DNA from: Chloroflexota bacterium
GTDB lineage: Bacteria; Chloroflexota; Dehalococcoidia; Lucifugimonadales; Lucifugimonadaceae
Reading direction: 5' to 3'
DNA: 55,739 nucleotides
Assembly (NCBI GenBank): GCA_018650845.1
Contig: JABIFF010000009.1
Coordinates: forward strand, 1-55,739
Positions 1-9,368 of the stretch are shown here, piece by piece (position 1 is the first letter of the stretch; every line of letters starts with the position of its first letter). Position numbers and translations under genes: made by a program. The notes under the pieces were generated by a model that made no database searches, had not been told where the DNA came from, and was given only the letters and a program-made list of their open reading frames with translations.

Positions 1-96
1 ACGACAAACGACCAAATCATCGAATTAAATCGTGCTATTGGAACAGTATTGGAACAATTAACAGAAAAGCCCCTGCATTTCTGCAAGGGCTTCTAA
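1..96 (+). other. Possible 3' end of a truncated CDS (32 codons)
   Basis: The first frame is open from the window edge to a TAA at 94-96. The encoded peptide is not recognised. The DNA contains ATTGGAACA twice (37-45 and 48-56, an 11-bp period). The last codons overlap the hairpin assigned as terminator of the minus-strand tRNA-Gly, so the ORF may be real with a shared bidirectional hairpin, or chance. A gene ending beside the 3' end of a tRNA could be an integrase, but nothing in these 32 codons shows that. Confidence 0.2.
61..94 (-). terminator. Intrinsic terminator of tRNA-Gly
   Basis: Stem AAGCCCCTGCA (67-77) pairs with TGCAAGGGCTT (82-92) with one mismatch and a 4-nt loop. On the minus strand it is followed by TTTCT. 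It lies 16 bp past the CCA end of the tRNA. Confidence 0.7.
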
Positions 97-109
97 GTTT
101 AGTTCGCTA

Positions 110-184
110 TGGAGCGGAAGACGAGGTTCGAACTCGCGACCCTCTCCTTGGCAAGGAGATGCTCTACCACTGAGCCACTTCCGC
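110..184 (-). tRNA. tRNA-Gly (GCC)
   Basis: The reverse complement folds into a full cloverleaf. The 7-bp acceptor stem is formed by 178-184 and 114-120, the T-arm carries GTTCGAA, and the anticodon loop TTGCCAA sits between CTCC and GGAG, giving anticodon GCC. The CCA is encoded (TGG at 110-112 on the plus strand). It stands alone, with a terminator just downstream and no neighbouring tRNA. Confidence 0.96.
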
Positions 185-316
185 TAGTGCATTCAACAAT
201 AAGCATTCTCGAGCATGTGGTCAAGACACGGTGGGGTTATTTAGTTCAAGAGTGGGTGTTATTCGGGGTTTGAGGCGCGGGTGGGCTGTGTTGGGAATGG
301 TGGACGTTCGACTGTG

Positions 317-340
317 ATCCTTCGAGGGCCTCAGGATGGC
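317..340 (+). repeat. Intergenic palindrome, CCTTCGA/CTCAGG family
   Basis: ATCCT (317-321) pairs with AGGAT (333-337), with an inner GAG/CTC stem. It is one of seven copies in this window; all are intergenic and all read in this orientation. Confidence 0.7.
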
Positions 341-388
341 GACTGGGGAGCGTGGACTGGCGGGCAGAATTTGAGAGTTTGGAGGTTA

Positions 389-414
389 GATCCTGAAAAT
401 GAATTCAGGATGAC
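389..414 (+). repeat. Intergenic palindrome, CCTGAA/TTCAGG family
   Basis: ATCCTGAA (390-397) and TTCAGGAT (404-411) form a perfect 8-bp stem, followed by GACA. A near-identical copy lies at 49461-49485, and related TTCTGAA/TTCAGAA copies lie at 36510 and 36606. Confidence 0.7.
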
Positions 415-451
415 AACGACTTGAGAGTGCTATCCGCAGGGGAGTGGTTAT

Positions 452-1693
452 TTACGCCCGTTGGAAGAGTTCCCAGCAGGCGGCTGCGGGGTGGTAGTCG
501 GTTTTGGATGCGGGGCTTTTTAGGTCGTCGTAGCGTTCGTTATTGCTGTCGAGGATTCGGTACCAGCCGCCGTATTCGTGATCGACCAGATTTTCTAGCG
601 ACCATTTCCACGTTCGTTCGTGCCATTCGGCATATTCAGCTTCGCCGGTTCGGCTTGCTAATAAGCCGGATGCAGCGATGGTTTCTGAGAGCCCCCAGTA
701 GTAACGGTCGGTGTCGATAATCTCGCCGCCTTTTGCGGGTAGTCCGAGTGCATTGGCGCGCTCTTCTTCTATCGAAGGGCTGATCGAATAGTTGAAGCCG
801 CCGTTATCGTGATCCCAGCCTTGTTCTACAGCTGAATCGAACAATTTCTTTGCCTGAGGGAGCATCCATTCTTGCGGATTGTGCTCTTCGAGGATTAGGA
901 GCAACTTTGTCCATTCGGTCCAGTGTCCAACTAGGTACCCATACGGACGGAACAGGTCTTTGGGATCGTCGAGGTTGTATTTCCAGTCGATCGACCAGTC
1001 TTCTTTGTAGTGCTCCCAGATCATGCCATCAGAATCTTTGGCGAGGTCGATACAAACTCGTTTGGCGAGAGTGGTTGCTCGTTCCAAGTATCGTTCTTCG
1101 CCAGTTGCTTCGAACGCTGCGATCATCGCTTCGCACGTGTGCATGTTGGCGTTCTGACCGCGGTAGGGATCGACCACCGACCAGTCTGACGATATTTCAT
1201 CGACGTAAAGTTCGTCGTCGGCGCGCCAGAAATTGTTCTCCATTAGGTCGAACGTTTCGGCGAGCGGTTGAGCAGCTTCTTTAATGCCAGCTTTTAGAGC
1301 TGTGGCGTAAGCGAGAAGCACGAATGCGTGGCCGTAACAGTGGTTTGTAGCATCGGTTACTTCGAGTCCGCTGAGCAGCCATGCGTAGCCGCCAGAGGGC
1401 TGTTTATGGTGATCTTGCAAGAACTTTACGCCGTGCTTGGCGGCATCGATGTATTCAGGCTTGTCGAGCATCATCGCTGCAACTGAGAAAACGTAGATGA
1501 AGCGGCAGGTTCCGACCAGGTGCTTCGTTTGGTCGTCGAAGATGCTGCCATCGTCACGGAACTGGTTGATGTAGCCGCCTAGATCGCTATCGATGCATTT
1601 TGGGTAGTAGAAGTCGACGATCTGCTGGACGTGCGATTGCAGGAAGTTTTTAGTTCTGTAGTTGGGGTGGTTTGGTTGGTCGTTGGTTGGCAT
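452..1693 (-). CDS. AGE-family sugar epimerase/isomerase
   Basis: A 413-residue protein of the N-acylglucosamine 2-epimerase superfamily, an (alpha/alpha)6 barrel. Members isomerise or epimerise sugars at C2, for example mannose isomerase, cellobiose 2-epimerase and GlcNAc 2-epimerase. The length is typical. Visible family marks are CYGHAF, the RGQNANMHTCEA segment and GHWTEW, which hold the conserved Arg and the catalytic His candidates. No signal peptide is present, so it acts in the cytoplasm. It is the last gene of a minus-strand run, 58 bp behind the CurA-like gene. The true substrate cannot be read from sequence; mannose/fructose isomerisation is the likeliest. Confidence 0.85.
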   Translation of the reverse strand: MPTNDQPNHPNYRTKNFLQSHVQQIVDFYYPKCIDSDLGGYINQFRDDGSIFDDQTKHLVGTCRFIYVFSVAAMMLDKPEYIDAAKHGVKFLQDHHKQPSGGYAWLLSGLEVTDATNHCYGHAFVLLAYATALKAGIKEAAQPLAETFDLMENNFWRADDELYVDEISSDWSVVDPYRGQNANMHTCEAMIAAFEATGEERYLERATTLAKRVCIDLAKDSDGMIWEHYKEDWSIDWKYNLDDPKDLFRPYGYLVGHWTEWTKLLLILEEHNPQEWMLPQAKKLFDSAVEQGWDHDNGGFNYSISPSIEEERANALGLPAKGGEIIDTDRYYWGLSETIAASGLLASRTGEAEYAEWHERTWKWSLENLVDHEYGGWYRILDSNNERYDDLKSPASKTDYHPAAACWELFQRA

Positions 1694-1717
1694 TGGAAGA
1701 TTTAACCCACCCTCTAG

Positions 1718-1740
1718 CTCCCTCCCTTCAAGGGAGGGAG
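1718..1740 (-). terminator. GC-rich hairpin between epimerase and reductase genes
   Basis: CTCCCTCCCTT (1718-1728) and AAGGGAGGGAG (1730-1740) are perfect inverted repeats. No T-tract follows on either strand. It may slow transcription or stabilise mRNA ends, or be another member of the local palindromic repeats (compare ACCCTCCCTCTAG near 30040). Confidence 0.4.
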
Positions 1741-1751
1741 GATAGGAACTA

Positions 1752-2762
1752 CTATTCGCTTACTTTGATTAGGAGTTTGCCGAAGTTTTTACCGTTGAGG
1801 AGTCCGATGAAGGCTTCAGGGGCGTTCTCGAAGCCGTCGACGACATCTTCTTTGTACTTGATTTGACCGTCTTTGATCCAGTTGGCAATTCGTGCACGGG
1901 CGATTTCGTGCTGGAGTTCGAAGTCGTAGACGAGGAAGCCTTCGACTGTGGCTCGATTGCGGGTAAGCACAGATAAATTGCGTGGCCCTTGTGCGGGTGT
2001 TGCCGCGTTGTACTGCGAGATTTGGCCACAGATGGCAATTCTCGCTTTGAGCGCGAGATTATCGAATACGGCGTCGGTAACTGGGCCGCCGACGTTGTCG
2101 AAGTAGCAATCGACGCCGTTTGGTGCGAGTCGAGCTAGTTCAGCTGAGACGTCTTGGGTCTTGTAGTTGATAGCGGAATTGAAGCCGAGTTCGTTGACCG
2201 TGTATTCACACTTCTCGTCACTACCAGCTACACCGATCACGTTGCAGCCGTTGATTTTGCCGATCTGCCCTACGACAGCTCCAACAGCACCCGATGCCGC
2301 AGATACAACCAACGTATCGCCTGCTCTTGGCTTGAGCACTTCAAGCAGGCCGAAGTAGGCGGTCATTCCTGGCATGCCGAGAACACCGACGCCTGTTGAA
2401 ACAGGCCCGAGATCGGGATTCACTGGTTTTGCGGTGTGGGCTGGAATTGCAGCCAATTCTTGCCAGCCGATGCTGGATCGGATCGTGTCACCGACTTTGA
2501 AGAGAGGTGATTCACTTTTTTCGACCCGTGCAACCACTTCACCGGTCATCACATCGCCGGGTTCGAGAGTGGCAGCGTACGAAGGTCCGCCGCGCATTCG
2601 ACCTCGCATGTAGGGATCGAGACTGAGGTAGAGCGTGCGAACCAGAATTTCACCGTGCTTTGGTTCAGGGATTGGCGATTCGGCAATGGAAAAATTTTCA
2701 GCGGTTGGTTCGCCCACGGGGCGGCTCGCCATGGTCCAAGCTCGGTTTACTGCATCTGACAT
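1752..2762 (-). CDS. CurA-like NADPH-dependent enone reductase (zinc-free MDR)
   Basis: 336 residues matching the leukotriene B4 12-hydroxydehydrogenase/curcumin reductase branch of the medium-chain dehydrogenases, which reduce activated C=C bonds with NADPH. Marks are the N-terminal SLDPYMRGRM segment, typical of this branch, then GMPGMTAYFGLLEV and the Rossmann segment ASGAVGAVVGQIGK at about residues 155-170. Zinc-binding cysteines are absent, as expected. It lies 45 bp downstream of hyuA on the same strand and probably belongs to the same transcript. Start ATG at 2762. The role in the operon is unknown; it could remove an unsaturated intermediate. Confidence 0.88.
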   Translation of the reverse strand: MSDAVNRAWTMASRPVGEPTAENFSIAESPIPEPKHGEILVRTLYLSLDPYMRGRMRGGPSYAATLEPGDVMTGEVVARVEKSESPLFKVGDTIRSSIGWQELAAIPAHTAKPVNPDLGPVSTGVGVLGMPGMTAYFGLLEVLKPRAGDTLVVSAASGAVGAVVGQIGKINGCNVIGVAGSDEKCEYTVNELGFNSAINYKTQDVSAELARLAPNGVDCYFDNVGGPVTDAVFDNLALKARIAICGQISQYNAATPAQGPRNLSVLTRNRATVEGFLVYDFELQHEIARARIANWIKDGQIKYKEDVVDGFENAPEAFIGLLNGKNFGKLLIKVSE

Positions 2763-2807
2763 GTTTTGTTCCTGTTGGCTTTTTGGCCGGATATTTTGTG
2801 TGAAACG

Positions 2808-4940
2808 TTAGTTGTTGAGTTCAATGCCGAGGTTGCCGAAATCATCGACAGTGACTGTCCACGAAGGGTGAATCACGGTCGTGCAATCGGGTTCTTCGAT
2901 TATTGCCGGACCGCTGAAAACGGCTCCTGCAGGGAGTTTCGAACGATCATATACGGGTGTCTGGAGTACACCTTTTTCACCAGAATTTTCTGCGAAGTAG
3001 ACCGGGCGCTTGCCTTTGGAAGCTGCAGAGGCATCGGAGCCTGTGGAATCGAGCTTCCGCATCTGTGGTCGAGCGATCTTGCCTACCGTCGTGAGGCGAA
3101 GGTTTACCAGTTCTACCGGTTCATCTTGCGCTCGGAAGCCGTAAGCGGTTTCGTGTGCGTCGTGGAACGACTCGGTGAGTTCGTCCATCCAAGCTTGATC
3201 GATAGTCGGGGATTCTGGCGCAGGAACGCTGAGTTCGAAGCTTTGACCCCAGTAGCGCATCTCGATGGCGCGTTCAAAGATGGGAGTACCTGATGCCGAA
3301 GCTGCGACCTGATGTGCCTCTCGACCTGCGGTTTCGAGTCGATCAAATTCAGCTGCGATTTTGGATAATTCGACATCGTCTGAACGAACGATCAGAGTAG
3401 CGGAACCCTCCATTCGAACATCAGTAACGAGAAGTCCTAGCGCAGATGCTGTGCCGGGGCCGAGCGGGATTAGCACTCGTGGAATGCCGGCTTGCTCGGC
3501 TAGGCGAACAGCGTGAGCGGGTCCGGCACCACCGAAACCTACGAGCATGAAATCACGTGGGTCGTGTCCACGCTGAACCGATACGAGCCGAAGCGCGTTT
3601 ACCATCGCAGTATTGGCAATTTCGACTATGCCGTGAGCGGCTTCTTCGATAGAAAGTCCGAGCGGTTCGGCGCAGTTTTTACGAATAGCTTCTCGAGCTT
3701 CATCGAGATTGAGCGACATTTCGCCACCTGCGAAATAGGCAGGATCGAGTCGACCTAGAACGAGGTTTGCGTCAGTGATAGTCGGTTGTTCCCCGCCGAG
3801 TCCGTAGCAAACGGGACCGGGATCGGCTCCGGCTGAATGAGGACCTACTCGAAGTGCACCACCTGAGTCGACCCATGCGATCGATCCGCCACCGGCGCCG
3901 ATCTCTACAAGGTCAACGACGGGTGTCCTAATCGGATATCCGGAAGCACCACCGAACGCTCCCGTTCCGCTTTGAGCGGCACCACCGACGCTGTAGTCCT
4001 TGGTGATGTTTGGCTGACCGTTTCGAATGAGGCTGGCTTTTGCTGTTGTGCCACCCATATCGAATGAAATTACGTTTGGATGCCCGAGGGCGGTACCGAG
4101 CGATGCGGCTGCTACGGCTCCGGCTGCGGGGCCAGATTCGACCATGAATACGGGGTTTTCAGCGGCTGCCTCTGCGGGGTAAACACCTCCGCTCGACTGC
4201 ATCACCAGCAGCTCGGAAGTTACCTTGGCGGCGTGGAGTTGTTCGGTGATTGCGTTCAGATAAGTGCTGACGATGGGTGCAACCGAAGAGTTGATAACTG
4301 TGGTCGAAGCACGAAGATATTCTCGAAATTCGGGAACGACGTCGGACGATAGAGAAATCACAACGTTTGGAAGTTTGGCTTTGAGCGCTTCGCCGATTCG
4401 CTGCTCGTGATCGGGATTTCGATATGAGTGAAGCAGGCAGACGGCTACTGCTTCGACGCCGGATTCAGCGATCTGGTCGACTACTTTTGCTAGTGCTTGT
4501 TCGTCGAGTGGAGTTACCACTTCGCCTTTAGCATCGAGTCGTTCTGGAACTTCGAAACATAGCTGGCGAGGTACCAATGGGGCAGGTTTTTCGAACTGAA
4601 GATCGTAAAGGGAGGGTCGGATTTGTCGAGCGATTTCGAGCATGTCTCGAAACCCTTCGGTCGTAATAAAGGCTGTCTTGGCTGTCTTGCCTTCGATGAT
4701 TGCGTTCGTGGCGACCGTGGTTGCGTGAACCACGTGCTCAACGGCTTCTGGGTTTACTGAGTCGTCGCTGGCGAGGAGTTTTTCTACTGCAGAAATGAAT
4801 CCTGAGGCAGGGTTTGATGGGGTCGAAAGAACTTTAGAAGTTGTGACCTTTCCGGTGGTTGAATCGACCAGGGTTCCATCGGTAAATGTGCCACCGATAT
4901 CGACGCCGATTCTGTATCGACGGTCAGTTGATGCGGTCAA
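2808..4940 (-). CDS. hyuA: N-methylhydantoinase subunit A (HyuA / acetone carboxylase beta family)
   Basis: 710 residues, the normal length for HyuA. The family uses ATP to open cyclic amides such as N-methylhydantoin or 5-oxoproline, or to carboxylate ketones, together with a HyuB partner. The N-terminal phosphate-binding motif IGVDIGGTFTD is at residues 11-21, the second ATP segment DMGGTTAK at 294-301 and the conserved GADPGPVCYG at 371-380. Its ATG overlaps the stop of the upstream hyuB by 4 bp, indicating translational coupling and a complex. The substrate is not defined by sequence; hydantoin-like and oxoproline-like rings are the main options. Confidence 0.92.
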   Translation of the reverse strand: MTASTDRRYRIGVDIGGTFTDGTLVDSTTGKVTTSKVLSTPSNPASGFISAVEKLLASDDSVNPEAVEHVVHATTVATNAIIEGKTAKTAFITTEGFRDMLEIARQIRPSLYDLQFEKPAPLVPRQLCFEVPERLDAKGEVVTPLDEQALAKVVDQIAESGVEAVAVCLLHSYRNPDHEQRIGEALKAKLPNVVISLSSDVVPEFREYLRASTTVINSSVAPIVSTYLNAITEQLHAAKVTSELLVMQSSGGVYPAEAAAENPVFMVESGPAAGAVAAASLGTALGHPNVISFDMGGTTAKASLIRNGQPNITKDYSVGGAAQSGTGAFGGASGYPIRTPVVDLVEIGAGGGSIAWVDSGGALRVGPHSAGADPGPVCYGLGGEQPTITDANLVLGRLDPAYFAGGEMSLNLDEAREAIRKNCAEPLGLSIEEAAHGIVEIANTAMVNALRLVSVQRGHDPRDFMLVGFGGAGPAHAVRLAEQAGIPRVLIPLGPGTASALGLLVTDVRMEGSATLIVRSDDVELSKIAAEFDRLETAGREAHQVAASASGTPIFERAIEMRYWGQSFELSVPAPESPTIDQAWMDELTESFHDAHETAYGFRAQDEPVELVNLRLTTVGKIARPQMRKLDSTGSDASAASKGKRPVYFAENSGEKGVLQTPVYDRSKLPAGAVFSGPAIIEEPDCTTVIHPSWTVTVDDFGNLGIELNN

Positions 4941-6703
4941 TTTTCGTTCCTCGAACTCATAAGTAGTTGTCTTGATTTGGTTGTTGCGGCTGGGTCAATA
5001 GCGTTGGAAATTGGATCGATCACCACACCGTAGAATTCTTCGGCGCGCTGGTGGTTAATCTTTCCGCCAATCACATCTTTCAAAACGGCTTCAGGGTCAC
5101 GTTCTGTTGGGGGACCGTAGCCACCGCCACCGGGAGTTTGAAAGCTCACCGTGTCGCCGGGTTTTAGTTCAACCACACACTTTGATGTGAGTTCAGATTG
5201 TTCTTGATTGGGATCATCTGGATTCAAGATGTAGTACGCCTTGCGCCCCGCCATTCCACCGAAAATTCCCTGGGGACCTTCTATGTCACGGTCGGATAGA
5301 ACGGTGAACGTCGCTGGGTCGTCAGGAAAGTGGTAATCACGGCGCATACCGAGTCCGCCCCTGAACTTGCCTGGACCTTCGGAATCCTCGATCAGTGAAA
5401 GTCGGGACACCCGCATCGGGAAGTGCGATTCCACTTCTTCAACCGGTGCGTTTTCGGTGTTTTGACCGTGCTGCTGAACGGCATCGGGACCGTCGGAAGT
5501 GGCGCGTGCGCCGTAGCCGCCAGCGAGTGCCTCATAGTTGCAGTGATATTCGCCATTGTTGCGATCGATGATGCCGAAGCCCGCTTGAGCCATCATCGCT
5601 TTCGTTGATGAGGCGACTTTCGTTGGCATCCCTGCCGAGAACGCCTTGAACAGCATGTCGTTGATGCGAACCTGCGTCTCCCAGCCACCAACTACCGGAG
5701 CAGGGTGAACGGCGTGAACGACGGTTCCGGGTTTGGCGTTCATTTTGATGTGGCGATAGAAACCGTCGTTGACCGGCATATCGGGAGCCATAAGTGCTCG
5801 TAATGCGTACGCACATGCTGAGAAGGTCATTGCCTTGGTCGAGTTCACTGGCGCGCGGCGTTGCGGGTCGCAACCGTCGAAATCGAAGAACACTGATTCG
5901 CCGTCGACGGTAATTTTCACTTGGAGATTTACAACCTTGTCGCTAAATCCATCGTAGTCGAGGAATCCTTTGGTGCTGTAAACACCGTCGGGGATGTCGG
6001 CGATTTCAGCCCGGGTGCGTCGGTCGGTGTAATCGACCACGGCCGCAACGTACTCGTCGAAGTCGGCTGTGCCATATTTTTCGACCAGATCAACAAGTCG
6101 CCTTGCCCCAACGGTGTTGGCGGCTACCTGCGCTCGGAAGTCGCCGGTGGTAACTCGTTTTGAACGAATTTGGGAGAGGATAAGTTTGAAGACATCCTCG
6201 TTCATCTCACCCCGCTTCACGAGTTTCACAGGGGGGATGATTATGCCTTCTTGAAAAATCTCTTGGAAGGGCCCGATAGATGCGGGAGCACCGCCGCCGA
6301 CATCGACGTGGTGAGCCAATGATGCAACGTAGCCGACTAGTTCGCCATTGTGGTGGACGGGTCCGAATACGGTCACATCGTTGAGATGTGAACCACCGCC
6401 GAACGGATTGTTCACGACGAGCATGTCGCCGGGTTCGAGGTTTTCCGCCCCGTACGTTTCGACCGAGGTTGGGATGAGTTCGACGAACGATCCGAGGTGA
6501 ACCGGTTGGGTGAACGCCTGTGAGATAGGTCGACAGTTTCGATCGAAGAAAGCGCACGAGAAATCTTGCCGGGTTTTTACGTTGGTCGAGTAAGCAGAGC
6601 GTCGAAGGGCCGCAGCCATTTCCTCGGCGACCTGCGTTAACGCGCTGCGTACGACTTCGAACTGAATGGGATCGATTCGACGGCTTTTGGGATTACTTGC
6701 CAC
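4937..6703 (-). CDS. hyuB: N-methylhydantoinase subunit B, copy 1
   Basis: 588 residues of the hydantoinase B/oxoprolinase family. The N-terminus IDPIQFEVVRSALTQ, the NPFGGGSHLNDVTV segment, LAHHVDVGGG and the C-terminal PGGGGYGPP loop are typical. It works with HyuA in ATP-dependent ring opening. It overlaps hyuA by 4 bp downstream and the second hyuB by 11 bp upstream. It is a clear paralogue of the upstream hyuB: the two proteins align end to end without large gaps. One HyuA with two HyuB genes is unusual. Confidence 0.92.
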   Translation of the reverse strand: MASNPKSRRIDPIQFEVVRSALTQVAEEMAAALRRSAYSTNVKTRQDFSCAFFDRNCRPISQAFTQPVHLGSFVELIPTSVETYGAENLEPGDMLVVNNPFGGGSHLNDVTVFGPVHHNGELVGYVASLAHHVDVGGGAPASIGPFQEIFQEGIIIPPVKLVKRGEMNEDVFKLILSQIRSKRVTTGDFRAQVAANTVGARRLVDLVEKYGTADFDEYVAAVVDYTDRRTRAEIADIPDGVYSTKGFLDYDGFSDKVVNLQVKITVDGESVFFDFDGCDPQRRAPVNSTKAMTFSACAYALRALMAPDMPVNDGFYRHIKMNAKPGTVVHAVHPAPVVGGWETQVRINDMLFKAFSAGMPTKVASSTKAMMAQAGFGIIDRNNGEYHCNYEALAGGYGARATSDGPDAVQQHGQNTENAPVEEVESHFPMRVSRLSLIEDSEGPGKFRGGLGMRRDYHFPDDPATFTVLSDRDIEGPQGIFGGMAGRKAYYILNPDDPNQEQSELTSKCVVELKPGDTVSFQTPGGGGYGPPTERDPEAVLKDVIGGKINHQRAEEFYGVVIDPISNAIDPAATTKSRQLLMSSRNEN

Positions 6704-8414
6704 GGCGTAGTTCCTCAGTCGCTTCTTCGTTGATTTTTTGGGCGGGAATATCTACTTCTACGCCGTACCGTTCACGTGCTCGGTCAGGTGTGATTTTGCC
6801 TTGCAGAACATCGTCGAGGACACTCTGGGGATTACGTTTGAACGGTTCGCCGTAGCCACCTCCGCCAGACGTGCGATAGCTGATTATTTCGCCGGGCTGA
6901 AGATCCACAGTGGTTTTTGACGAAAGGTGTTCTTCGTTCTCGTTTTTGATTAGAGCGTAGACGGATTTACCGCCATGCTCTCCACCGAATAGCCCTCGGG
7001 GTCCGAACTTGTCACGGTCGGCGAGAATCGTGAACGTTGCTTCTTCTGGGAACATGTAGTCACGTCTTAGACCGAGTCCGCCCCTGTATTCACCCGGACC
7101 TTCGGAGTCGGGAACTAGTTCATAGCGAGTAATTCGAACCGGGTAGTTTGATTCTGTCTCTTCGACCGGTGCGTTCTCGGTGTTTTGACCGTGCGACTGA
7201 ACAGCATCAGGACCATCGGAAGTTGAGCGCGCACCGTAGCCGCCGGCGAGAGTTTCGAGGAAGCAGTAGTACTCGCCGGTTTCGTGGTTTTCGCCTCCGA
7301 ACCCTGAGTGACACTGCATAGATTTCGTTCCAGCGCACACGGCGTCGGGTAGGGCAGGTGCGAGCGCTTCGAAGATTAGATCGTTGAGTCGAACATGGGT
7401 CTCCCAGCCGCCAACGACCGGGGCAGGGTGGACGCAGTTGGTAACGGTGCCTTCTGGCGCATCGACATGAACATAACGATAGAAGCCATCGTTTACTGGA
7501 AGGTCGCGATCCATTAGCGCTCGAAGCGCGTAGGCACAAGCTGAAAATGTTTGGGCGAACGTGGAATTCACCGGAGCGCGCCGCTGAGGATCGGAGCCAG
7601 TGGTATCGAAACGCACGCCTTCATCATCGATAGTGATTTTTACGGCGAGCTTTACTACGTCGTCGGTGAACCCGTCGTTATCGACAAATCCTTCAGCCTG
7701 AAAAACACCCTTGGGTAGCTTGGCTACTTCGGCTCGTGTGCGTCGATCTGTGTATTCGATAATTTCGTCGATGTAGTGATCGAATTCGTCGATACCGTAT
7801 CGATCGATGATTTCGTTGATGCGGAGTGCGCCTGTGCGGTTGGAAGCGATTTGTGCTCTGAAATCACCGGCAGTTTCGCGTTTGGATCGTATTTGAGATA
7901 GAACGAGTCGGAATAGATCGTCATCTAGCTCGCCATTCACGACGAACTTGATCGGGGGGATGATTATTCCTTCTTGAAAGACCTCTCGAAACGCTCCGAC
8001 TGATGCTGGCGCGCCGCCGCCGACATCGACGTGGTGGGCGAGACAAGCGGTGTATCCGACAAGCTGATCGTCGTAGTAGACGGGGCCGATTAGCGAGATG
8101 TCGTTTAAGTGAACCCCGCCGCCGTAAGGATCGTTCGACAGAATCATGTCGCCCGGTCCAAGATTTTCGGGTCCGTAGCGTTTTACTGCGACCGGCACGT
8201 GGCGAACGAACGAACCGAGATGCACGGGCTGGGTAAACGCTTGCGCAACCGACCGGAGATTCTTATCGAAGAAGGCACAAGAAAAATCTTGGCGAGTTTT
8301 CACATTCGTCGAATATGCCGATCGTCTTAGGGCGATCGCCATTTCCTCCGCTGCCTGCGTAAGGGCGTTGCGGATGACTTCGAACTTGATGGGGTCGACT
8401 GCATTGGTAGTCAT
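6693..8414 (-). CDS. hyuB: N-methylhydantoinase subunit B, copy 2
   Basis: 573 residues, paralogous to the next gene over most of its length (shared blocks include VKTRQDFSCAFFD, QAFTQPVHLGSFV and GQNTENAPVEE). The conserved NDPYGGGVHLNDI and LAHHVDVGGG segments and the C-terminal SGGGGYGEP are intact, so it should be functional. Its stop overlaps the following hyuB start by 11 bp. Start ATG at 8414. It may give a mixed HyuA-HyuB-HyuB' complex, or each B may set a different substrate range. Confidence 0.92.
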   Translation of the reverse strand: MTTNAVDPIKFEVIRNALTQAAEEMAIALRRSAYSTNVKTRQDFSCAFFDKNLRSVAQAFTQPVHLGSFVRHVPVAVKRYGPENLGPGDMILSNDPYGGGVHLNDISLIGPVYYDDQLVGYTACLAHHVDVGGGAPASVGAFREVFQEGIIIPPIKFVVNGELDDDLFRLVLSQIRSKRETAGDFRAQIASNRTGALRINEIIDRYGIDEFDHYIDEIIEYTDRRTRAEVAKLPKGVFQAEGFVDNDGFTDDVVKLAVKITIDDEGVRFDTTGSDPQRRAPVNSTFAQTFSACAYALRALMDRDLPVNDGFYRYVHVDAPEGTVTNCVHPAPVVGGWETHVRLNDLIFEALAPALPDAVCAGTKSMQCHSGFGGENHETGEYYCFLETLAGGYGARSTSDGPDAVQSHGQNTENAPVEETESNYPVRITRYELVPDSEGPGEYRGGLGLRRDYMFPEEATFTILADRDKFGPRGLFGGEHGGKSVYALIKNENEEHLSSKTTVDLQPGEIISYRTSGGGGYGEPFKRNPQSVLDDVLQGKITPDRARERYGVEVDIPAQKINEEATEELRRGK

Positions 8415-8520
8415 GATCGGGCGATGATAGCTCGCCCGACCTACGACGTGTGAGTTGAATTCGCCGAACTGATCGTTACTTATATGTATTCGTAAGCTGT
8501 ATTCAGCGTCAATTTGTCCG

Positions 8521-9363
8521 CTAAAGCGGTTTCCAAACGGATTTGCCGCCTTCGGAAACCACGTTGCCGATGCTTGATCCGGTCGCCAAATGCCCTGTGA
8601 AGACGATCCAATCTTGTGTTGCTGCGAGCATGAGAATGCCCTTGCGAGATTGGGTCGACATCGCAGTATTCCAATCGAAAGTCGGGCACCATGCCTGCTC
8701 GGTTACTTGAGCGACGCTGTGGAACAGATCGCCAGTAATAACTGCGGTTGTGCCGCCTGATTCAACCAGAATGCACTGGTGCCCTGGGGTGTGACCGTTT
8801 GTTGGCAGCGTTGAGATTCCAGGGGCGAGTGTCTCGACTCCCGGTATGAGCTTCAATGCACCAAGTTCTTTCAGTGGCTTTACTGATTTATCGAAAGCTG
8901 GGTTTTCGTTTTCTGGCTTCGAGTAGTGCTCCCAATCGCGCTCGGCAATCCAGTGCGTAGCGTTCGGGAACGTAAGTTTTGGAGTATCCCCTTCGTAGGT
9001 CACGTTCCAGCCGATGTGATCGCCGTGGCAGTGAGTCGTCACTACGATGTCGATGTCTTCTGGCTGCACACCAAGCGCAGCGAGATTTTCGAGAAGCTTG
9101 CCGCTTTGCCCAGTGTGCTCGTTAACCACATCACCCATTCCAGCGTCGACAAGAATCGTCGGGCCTTCACCGTTCGTTGCTCGAATGAGATGACCGCGCC
9201 AGTCCGGGTGCCATTTTCCTTCTGGAGTTAAGGCTATCGAACGGTATGGATCCCAAGCTTCAGGCGGGACGTCAGGGAATACAGTGCTGGGGTCACGCGG
9301 TAAAGACGGACCGTCGAGCACGGCTGTTATTTCGTAATCGCCAATGGTGAGTGATGTGGTCAT
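8521..9363 (-). CDS. MBL-fold metallo-hydrolase
   Basis: A metallo-beta-lactamase-fold hydrolase with two metal sites. The metal motif THCHGDHIGW (HxHxDH) is intact, followed by a His in NGHTPGHQ, an Asp in TGDLFH and a C-terminal GHLATG. I place the start at the ATG at 9363 (MTTSLTIGDYEITAV, 280 residues), because it leaves 5 bp after the upstream stop; the open frame extends to 9402 but would overlap that gene. The relatives are lactonases and quorum-quenching-like or thioester hydrolases. In this operon a lactone or ester product of ring opening is a reasonable substrate, by inference. Confidence 0.85.
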   Translation of the reverse strand: MTTSLTIGDYEITAVLDGPSLPRDPSTVFPDVPPEAWDPYRSIALTPEGKWHPDWRGHLIRATNGEGPTILVDAGMGDVVNEHTGQSGKLLENLAALGVQPEDIDIVVTTHCHGDHIGWNVTYEGDTPKLTFPNATHWIAERDWEHYSKPENENPAFDKSVKPLKELGALKLIPGVETLAPGISTLPTNGHTPGHQCILVESGGTTAVITGDLFHSVAQVTEQAWCPTFDWNTAMSTQSRKGILMLAATQDWIVFTGHLATGSSIGNVVSEGGKSVWKPL

Positions 9364-9368
9364 ATGGA

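Larger units (their letters stand above)
185..451. other. Gene-free stretch with two palindromic repeats
   Basis: No supported gene. It contains one copy of the CCTTCGA...CTCAGGATG repeat (317-340) and one copy of the CCTGAA...TTCAGG repeat (389-414). The tRNA-Gly promoter should lie just right of 184 on the minus strand, but no consensus -35/-10 pair is clear. Confidence 0.6.

Noticed and set aside
110..184. tRNA-Gly as an integration site with an att duplication
   Set aside because: I found no repeat of the tRNA 3' end elsewhere in the window and no recognisable integrase; the fragment left of it is too short to judge.
850..1284. Plus-strand open frame of 144 codons inside the AGE epimerase gene
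   Set aside because: It lies antisense within a clearly coding gene with conserved family motifs, has Arg/Cys/Ser-rich shadow composition and no recognisable domain or ribosome site.
2766..3293. Plus-strand open frame of 175 codons over hyuA
   Set aside because: It is antisense to a well-conserved HyuA C-terminus and its composition matches an antisense shadow.
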